In this document: positions 56,308 to 64,000 of the stretch, in pieces
Position numbering within the stretch: position 1 is the first letter of the stretch
Layout: every line of letters begins with the position of its first letter
DNA from: Siphonodentalium dalli
Taxonomy: Eukaryota > Mollusca > Scaphopoda > Gadilida > Siphonodentaliidae
Reading direction: 5' to 3'
NCBI GenBank assembly: GCA_032622095.1
Contig: CP136066.1
Coordinates: 130,543,917-130,607,916 of the forward strand
DNA: 64,000 nucleotides
The notes under the pieces: generated by a model
Seen by the model: the letters and a program-made list of their open reading frames with translations, nothing else
What the model was told of the DNA's origin: nothing
Databases searched by the model: none
Program-made: the position numbers and the translations under genes

Positions 56308-59300
56308 TTAGCTCAAGTTTACTTTGTAAAGTTTGAGCTGTTGCCATGGCTTGGTATCCGTCATCTGTGTGTGTGTGTGCGTGTATGCGTGTGTGATTCG
56401 TCAACAATTTCCTTTAGCACGGGCTACAGTTCGTACCTTTGGTCCGATTATTATGAAATTTGTCATGGATGTTGACATGTAGATGGGAACGAGTCATTTT
56501 GGGGTCATTCGAAAAAAAAACATGGCTGCCATCGGCCATCTTGGATTTCAAAATTCAATCCATTAGCACGGGCTACAGGCCATACTATTCGTCTTATTGT
56601 CATGAAATTTGTCATGGATGTTAATATTGACATGTAGATGGGAACGAGTTTTTCTGGGGTCATTCGGGCAAAAAACATGGCCACCAGCAGCCATCTTGGA
56701 TTTTACTCTTTGTATGACTAAATCGTTTAGCACGGGCTACAGGTCGTACCTTTAGTCTGATCATCATAAAATTTGTCATTGATGTTAACAATGGCATGTA
56801 GATGGGAACGAGTCATTTTGGGGTCATTCGGCCAAAAAATATGGCCGCCAGCAGCCATCTTGGATTTTACTCTTTGTATGACTAAATCCTTTAGCACGGG
56901 CTACAGGTCGTACCTGTAGTCTGATCATCATAAAATTTGTCAGTGATGTTAACAATGGCATGTAGATGGGAACGAGTCATTTTGGAGTCATTCCGACAAA
57001 AAACATGGCCGCCAGCAGCCATCTTGTATTTTACTCTTTGTACGACTAAATCCTTTAGCACAGGCTACAGGTCGTACCTTTAGTCTGATCATCATAAAAT
57101 TTGTCATGGATGTTAACAATGGCATGCAGATGGGAACGAGTCATTTTGGGGTCATTCGGCCATAAAACATGGCAACCAGCAGCCATCTTGGATTTTACTC
57201 TTTGTATGACTAAATCCTTTAGCACGGGCTACAGGTAATACCTTTAGTCTGATTATCATAAAATTTGTCAGGGATGTTAATATTGCTATATAGATGGGAA
57301 CGAGTCATCTTGGGGTCATTCGGCCATAAAACGTGGTCACCAGCAGCCATCTTGGATTTTACTCTTTGTATGACTAAATCCTTTAGCACGGGCTACAGGT
57401 CGTACCTTTAGTCTGATCATCATGAAATTTTTCATGGCTGTTGAAATTGGAATGCAGATGGGAAAGAGTCATTTTGGGGTCATTCGGACAAAAAACATTG
57501 CCGCCAGCAGCCATCTTGGATTTTACTCTTTGTATGACTAAATCCTTTAAGCTACAGGTTGTACCTTTTGTTTGATAATCTTAAAATTTGTCATGGATGT
57601 TAATAATGACATGTAGATGGGAACGAGTCATTTTGGGGTCATCGGCCAAAAAAACATGGCCGCCAGCTGGCATCTTGGATTTTACTCTGTGTATGACTAA
57701 ATCCTTTACTGTGAATTTTTTCCACTCCTTTTTATGTGTACCCATACCATGTATGGTACACATAACGCCGATGTCCGGATCAACCATCCGTCGTTCGTCC
57801 GTCCGTCCGTCCGTCTGTCTGCCCGTCTGTCCATAGACACTTGCTCTCCGATTCATTTACTCGAATATTTGTTATCGAATCGTGTTCAAATTTTATGTCC
57901 ATGTTTATGATGACACACTTCTCACCTGTATAGTTTTTGGTATCGATCGGTTGATTGGTTTAGAAATTATTAACACTTTGCATCCGCACATAGGCATGAG
58001 CTATCCGATGCTGTAACCAAAGTATTTTTTTTTCCGATTGTTTTCATATTTGATATGTAGGTTTATAATGACACACCCCTCACCTGTATAGTTTTTGGTA
58101 TCGACTAGTTGATCAGTTTAGAAAATAATTAACCCTTCACACACATGCTATCCAATGTAATAAGGTGAACATATTTCTTCTGATCTGCCTCATATTTCTT
58201 ACCTAGGTTTTCCTTAGCATGGTCTTCATCTGTATGGTTTTTGGTATTAATTAATTAACCCTTTTCACTCGTATGTTTACTTAGAACTCACGCAAGCTGC
58301 TTTGACTCAAAACATTTTTCATCTTATCTACACCAAATTTGGGACACGTGGTCCTCACCCCAAAATACAGATCAAGTTCAAATTTGGGTTTGATCCGATA
58401 TATTTTAACAGAGTTATGGCCCTTTATAATTCAAGTAATGTAGTTACATGTAATACACTCTGGGTACCAGTATATGATTGAGTGGTGGACAACTCTATTA
58501 GAAATATAATGATAACATTCCCTCTTGTATTCCATGCAGACTGTAAACAGCTCATGAAATGAAATGATTAATGACATCTGCGACATGTATATAGCTATGG
58601 CCAAGTGTAAGATGGATACCAAGATATTAAAACAATGCTGATGGCTGGTTAATTGTCAAATTTGATAAATGACATGAGGCTCTTGTTTATCAAATTTTGA
58701 AATTTCATTACAGGCTGCCTGATAATTGACCCATGACCTACACAATTGTCTTCTATATTCCATTGATATGCTTAAGAAAATAATTAACCCTGTCCAAGTT
58801 TCCAACAGATTTATGCTATAATGCACATGGGCTCTTCCTCATATGTCTTATCTTGGGTTATCTTCACACTGTTCACTTCTATGGATTGTGGAATTGATTA
58901 ATTGATTTTTGAAAAAATATATTAACCCTTCAGACACATTATTTTGATATTACATTAAAATAATGGCTAATAGCCAATATAATTTTTATATGCAATAGGT
59001 TACAAGCAGATAAATCTACATTATTGTTTGTATTATGCAGAAACATATTAAATGAACCCTCTTGTTGAATCAGGTTCATTTGTTAATGAACATTCAATAA
59101 GACACCAATTGAATATGCTTACAGATTATAGGTGATGCATTATTTTGAAAATCATTATGGCAGATAATATTGCCAGGAATCTTATTTTCCCATCTGTTCA
59201 TATTGTCGACATGGTTGACTGAATTTTGGGGACCACATAGTGCTTAAAAGATTAACAGTGAAGGTTATGTGTTCTAGTCTGCAAGCTACTTGTAAAATAT

Positions 59301-60052
59301 TGTTATGTCTTGAAAGCATTTGATTGAGTGCTACTTACTTTCCTTTATATTAACTATGGTAATCTTTTCGATTTAGGGATCATTGGGGCCAGCATCCACA
59401 CCATATAATGGCTGTATAACATGGCTGTATAACATTATATAGATAACACTTTTGTATTGTATAAACTACATGCATTTTGACATGATTGATAAACAAATAA
59501 CAACTGGGAAGAATGGGGGGGGGGGGGGTCATTAAAGTTCAAATTAAATATGAGATGGAATCCCACATGTTGTTCTAAGCAGTCTGGCTTGTCAACTAAT
59601 TATAATTTCTCTTTAGAAGTGAATGAGATTTGAATAGCTGGTAGGTCAAAAGTGGCAGAGATAGATATTTAATAGTTTTGTTTCCAATGAGCTAACTTCA
59701 ACTTATAAACATATCCTCAGAAATAACTAAACCATTGGATCTCACATAGAGAGGTCCTTGGATGAATAAGGATAGAGTTATTAGATTTAAAACACCCCCC
59801 TTCACAACCACAAAATACTTTAACCCCTGCTTAAGATATTTGAGCTATTGAATTCAAGATGGTGCTGATATATGGATACCTGTATTCATATCTTTGATAA
59901 TATATCAGTTATAGCTAATCGCTATCGCCCGGGTATGGGTTAAACATCTGCCGATCGTGATCGGCCCTCTCGTTTAATCTCTCTATTCATTGCTCATCAC
60001 AAAAAAAATACCTTCTTTACAAAGTTGAGCTACAGTGTCATTGACACTTTCA
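56308..60052 (+). mobile_element. Helitron/HINE-like element in duplicate copy, 3.7 kb
   Basis: Duplicate of 48923-53213 with the same insertion point in family B, head, satellite monomers, (TCCG)n block, non-coding tail and terminal hairpin. It is 546 bp shorter because it lacks the MITE and one monomer. No coding region. Confidence 0.65.
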
Positions 60053-60985
60053 TTTAAAAGTAAAATGGAACTATCTTTGGTATCAACTGTGTTTTATTGT
60101 TTCGATATGTGCTAACTGTGTCACACTGAGGTATTTTAGACAATATTGCTGAAGATGGCTTGCTTGGTTAAAATGTTGATTTGTCACATATATTCCGAAC
60201 ATTATTCACTGTTGTCCAGAAAAGGTAGCAGATTGTGACTCACTTGGTTATTAAACATGCTACTTAGTCAACTTAATGTTCTACACTGGTTGTGTTAAGA
60301 GGCATGAACAGTTAATTTAAGGGATGCAGTATGGATTTTGCAGAAAACTTATTTCGGATTCTGTCCATGTTTTTTTTAACTGAAATGGGCAGAACGTTGA
60401 AACGGAACTGAGAGGGATCTTAGTATGTGGCTACTCTGGCCCATTATAACCAACTTGATCAACGTAATACAGTGTGTGTGTCTGTTGAGTGTATGGCTAC
60501 AGGTGAGGCTGAGTATGTATACTGTTATTGTATTCACGAATGATATGAATAGTTATTCAATGTGTGATTATATGGTCATGTATAGGGTGTCCATTGGTAT
60601 ATAAGGAGTAGCGTATTGTCATGTGTGAAGTGAACATGCATGTATACAGGGAGTGACTGTGTGGTCATGGGTGGGATGTACAGGTGTACATTGGGTGGCT
60701 GTATTGTCATGGGTGGTGTATATGTATACACAAGGGTTGGCTGTATGGTAATGGATGGGGGTGTATGGATAAATATGGAGTGGTTGTGTGGTTATGGGCA
60801 ATGTGTATATGTGTACATGGAATGACTGCAGGGTGAAGTGTTGAAGTGTATATGCATACCTGAAGTATAGTTTGATGATAATTGGCGGGCTTGTGTATAT
60901 ATAGTGACAACATGGTTATGGGTGGGATGTTTATGTGTATCTGCTATGGCTGTACTGTCATTGGTGTGTGTACCGGTGTAACAGT
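60053..60985 (+). repeat. Family B 3' part and minisatellite in duplicate copy
   Basis: 60053-60480 equals 53214-53640. 60480-60985 equals the minus-oriented 42-bp minisatellite at 53640-54140. Confidence 0.75.
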
Positions 60986-60987
60986 TT

Positions 60988-62351
60988 ATCCCCCCCCTGG
61001 GTATCTTCCCCCCCCCCCCCCCGCCCTGGGTATCTTCCCCCCCACTCATATATTTTTTTTTCCCTCACTTATTTTATATTATTATGGTAAGAAATGCCGA
61101 GAAAACTATTAACAAAAATTTGTTTAATTTTTTTTTATTTTGAAGTTTAACTTAACCCCTCACACAATAGCATAAATATGTCAAAATATTACCTTACGAT
61201 TTTATCGTTTATTTTGCTTTATATTGTCATGAAATGGCGAGAAATTAACTTTATATGAGAACAATTTAATAGAGTATGAATTTGGGGTGGGGGAAATATC
61301 CAGGCCTGAGTATCTCCCCCCCCCCCCCCCCCCACCCAGTGGCTATATATGACAAAAATTAAACGTATGATTTTATTGCTTAATTTGATTTATATAGTTA
61401 TGAAATGGCGAGAAATTAACTTTATATGAGCAAAATTTGATAGAGTAAGAATTTGGGGGGGGGGGGGGGAGATACCCAGGCCTGAGTATCTCCCCCCCCC
61501 CCCCCCCCCACCCAGCGGCTACATATGACAAAAATTAAACATGATTTTATTGCTTAATTTGCTTTATATAGTCATGAAATGGGCGGAGAGAGAATTAACT
61601 TTATATGAGCAAAAATTTGATTAGAGTAAGAATTTGGGGTGGGGGGTGGGGAGATACCCAGGCCTGGAGTATCTCCCCCCCCACCCCCAAATTCTTACTC
61701 TAATCAAATTTTGCTCACATAAAGCAAATTAAGCAATAAAATCATATGTTTAATTTTTGTCATTGTAGGTGCTGGGTGGGGGGGGGGGGAGATACTTAGG
61801 CCTGGGTATTTCCCCCCCCCCCCCACCCCAAATTCTTACTCTATCAAATTTTGCTCATATAAAGTTAGTTTCTCGCCATTTCATGACTATATAGAGCAAA
61901 TTAAACAATAAAATCATACGTATAATTTTTCATATGTAGGCGCTGGGTGGGGGGGGGGGGGGGGGGGGGGGGGGGGGAGATACTCAGGCCTGGGTATCTC
62001 TCCCCCCCACCCCAAATTCTTACTATAATAAAATTTTGCTCATATAAAGTTAATTTCTCGCCATTTCATGACTATAGAAAGCAAAATTATAATATATAAA
62101 GCAATAAAATCATACGTTTAATTTTTTCATATATAGGCGCTGGGTGGGGGGGGGGGGGGGGGGGGGGAGATACTCAGGCCTGGGTATCTTCTCCCCCACC
62201 CCAAATTCTTACTCTATCAAATTTTGTTCATATAAAGTTAATTTCTCGCCATTTCATAACTATTTAAAGCAAATCAAGAAATAAAATCATACGTTTAATT
62301 TTTGTCATATGTAGGTGCTGGGTGGGGGGAAGATACTCAGGCCTGGGTATC

Positions 62352-62385
<34 letters not shown>

Positions 62386-62620
62386 ACCCAGCGCCTACAT
62401 ATGAAAAAATTAAACGTATGATATTATTGCTTAATTTGCTTTATATAGTCATGAAATGGCGAGAAATTAACTTTATATGAGCAAAATTTGATTATAGTAA
62501 GAATTTGGGGTGGGGGGGGGGGGGGGGAAGATACCCAGGCCTGAATATCTTCTCCCCCACCCAGCACCTACATATGACAAAAATTAAACGTATGATTTTA
62601 TTGCTTAATTTGCTAGAACA
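60988..62620. repeat. Poly-G/poly-C hairpin array, copy 2 (expanded)
   Basis: At least eight AGGCCT-centred palindromes (about 61299, 61479, 61660, 61800, 61987, 62177, 62340 and 62540) separated by the ~170-bp AT-rich unit. Orientation flips near 61660 and again near 62340-62380. G and C runs reach about 40 bases (61950-61978 and 62352-62385), so lengths are unreliable. No gene. Confidence 0.8.
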
Positions 62621-62621
62621 T

Positions 62622-62885
62622 TATTCTAAGCTGTTCCGAAAAGGTTGCAAATTGTGACTCACTTGGTTATTAAACATGCTACTGAATCAACTGGCAATTA
62701 AATGCTATATTCTGCTTGTCCCAGTACATTATGAGGCATGACAAATCATTTTAAGGGATGTAGTATGGATTTTTTGCTGAAAACTTCTTTTGGGATTCTG
62801 TTTGTTTTTGAACGGAAATGGGCAGAACGTTGAAACGAAAGTGAGAGGGATCCTATTATGTGGCTACTCTGGCCCATTAGCATCA
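62622..62885 (+). repeat. Family B 3' fragment
   Basis: 'cattattctaagctgttcc' to 'tgtggctactctggcccatt' matches 53350-53590 and 18980-19170 but is diverged from both duplicate copies, so it belongs to a separate, older copy. Confidence 0.65.
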
Positions 62886-63039
62886 AAATTTATTAACTTA
62901 TAAACTATTGTCATGAAAACCGTTTCCTTCTTATTGCATACCAAATTCAATTAAGGTGAAGACACTCTGATATGATCTCTCTATCGGTTAACATACCCTT
63001 GAGTTATAGCGATAGGAAATCGATAGTCACCCAAAGGTA

Positions 63040-63780
63040 CACCAGTGCAGCTCACACATGACCATGCAGTCACTCTATATATACAAAAACACCACATAAA
63101 TGAACATATGGCACTCGCTTTGTACACATACACCTCACCCACTACTATACAGCCACACATTGGTATGCACATACACCCAACACATGGCCATATAGCCGTG
63201 AGTAAACATGCAGGCACACCAGGTATACTCCTACACCTAACCCATGGCCATTATATTCACGACATGTATACATATTCACTACATTCATGAACATACAGTA
63301 ACATCTTGTATACCTATTTGCCTCACCATTGGCAATACAGTCACTCCATGTATATGTATATATTTGCCACATAGTCACTCCCGGTATATATTTGTGCCAC
63401 ATTCGTGGTCATACATCACTTCTTGTATACATATTTGCCTCACCAGGGGTCATACAGTCACTCCCTGTATATATGTTTGCCTCACCAGGGGTCATACAGT
63501 CACTCCCTGTATATATATTTGCGACAACCATGGCCATATATCCACTCAAGATATACATATACACCCAACCCAAAACCATTGAGTCACTACCGGTATATAT
63601 AGTATACATATAAACCTCACGAATGGCGTTACAGTCCTTCTAGATATACTAATGCCCCGCACCGCGCACACGGCCATCCAAACGTGCATATAGACCACAC
63701 CATGACAATTCAGCCTCTGGCACTCCCTATATACATGTTGGCCACATCCTGGCCATATATCCACTCTAGATATACAAGGG
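63040..63780 (+). repeat. 42-bp minisatellite, plus orientation
   Basis: Cleanest units at 63425-63515: 'ggggtcatacagtcactccc' plus 'tgtatatatgtttgcctcac', period 42 bp, encoding a 14-residue repeat in one frame. Preceded by the same leader as 6215-6300. Plus and minus ORFs of 60-110 codons are by-products. The last 220 bases of the window (63781-64000) show nothing I recognise. Confidence 0.8.
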
Positions 63781-64000
63781 CTCGCGTCTTGCAGGTAATG
63801 AGTCGAAACGTAATGTGATATTTGCTTAGTATGGCATAGTCAGCGATCTGCAACTGATGATGATATTATCCAAACATTTTGGCATCTTTTCAACTCATTG
63901 GGAGTATTTCCAAAAATGTCTAAATTCTACTTTTGGCATACAATAAAATCTTGTTTTTGTGGGTACGTTCTAAAACATTTCAAAATTCCATTAAACTGCT

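Larger units (their letters stand above)
55127..61740 (+). repeat. Segmental duplication copy 2
   Basis: Counterpart of 47742-54930, with the same nested order: truncated head, family B, Helitron-like element, family B, minisatellite, hairpin array. It lacks the MITE and one monomer. Beyond about 61740 the hairpin array is longer than in copy 1. Confidence 0.85.

Overview
This is a gene-poor, repeat-dominated stretch of an animal nuclear genome, most likely a marine lophotrochozoan and perhaps a bivalve mollusc. The taxon is inferred from three things: an intron-split ATF3/Fos-type bZIP gene, an intact LINE-type retrotransposon, and composite elements with satellite-like cores next to (TCCG/TCTG)n microsatellite blocks, which recall the 'pearl'/HINE elements described in bivalves. 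No operon-like gene packing, tRNA, rRNA or CRISPR array was seen.

Layout. 1-4.45 kb: degenerate simple repeats and a non-autonomous piggyBac-like element (1144-2632) flanked by TTAA. 4.45-9.07 kb: a large foldback structure. Two inverted arms of a non-coding repeat ('family B') flank an array of degenerate 42-bp minisatellite units. One arm is interrupted by a 471-bp poly-G-ended insertion with a 10-bp target duplication. 9.1-14.8 kb: the only host gene I can support, two exons (10985-11542 and 14604-14711) of a bZIP factor, surrounded by small hairpin elements. Its leucine-zipper exon was not found and may lie beyond the window. 14.7-19.7 kb: tandem repeats, a 0.36-kb tandem duplication carrying CRE sites, and a family-B fragment.

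19.745-39.621 kb: one giant Helitron/HINE-like element made of an estimated 85-90 monomers of a ~164-bp satellite, with higher-order blocks. A LINE (27094-32415) with intact ORF1 and ORF2 is inserted in it. 41.0-47.1 kb: a duplicated block. One copy carries a second Helitron-like element (44637-46139) and the other preserves the empty site. 47.7-61.7 kb: two near-identical segments in tandem, of about 6.6-7.2 kb each. Each has family B interrupted by a Helitron-like element, then the 42-bp minisatellite, then an array of hairpins built from long poly-G/poly-C runs. A 376-bp MITE (49415-49790) is present in only one copy. 61.7-64 kb: continuation of the hairpin array, another family-B piece and another minisatellite.

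How the parts relate. The LINE supplies endonuclease and reverse transcriptase for itself. The Helitron-like, piggyBac-like, MITE and foldback elements encode no recognisable protein here and would depend on enzymes encoded elsewhere. Insertions sit inside insertions, and related copies within the window provide empty sites that delimit several elements. Homopolymer lengths and near-identical blocks may be affected by assembly.
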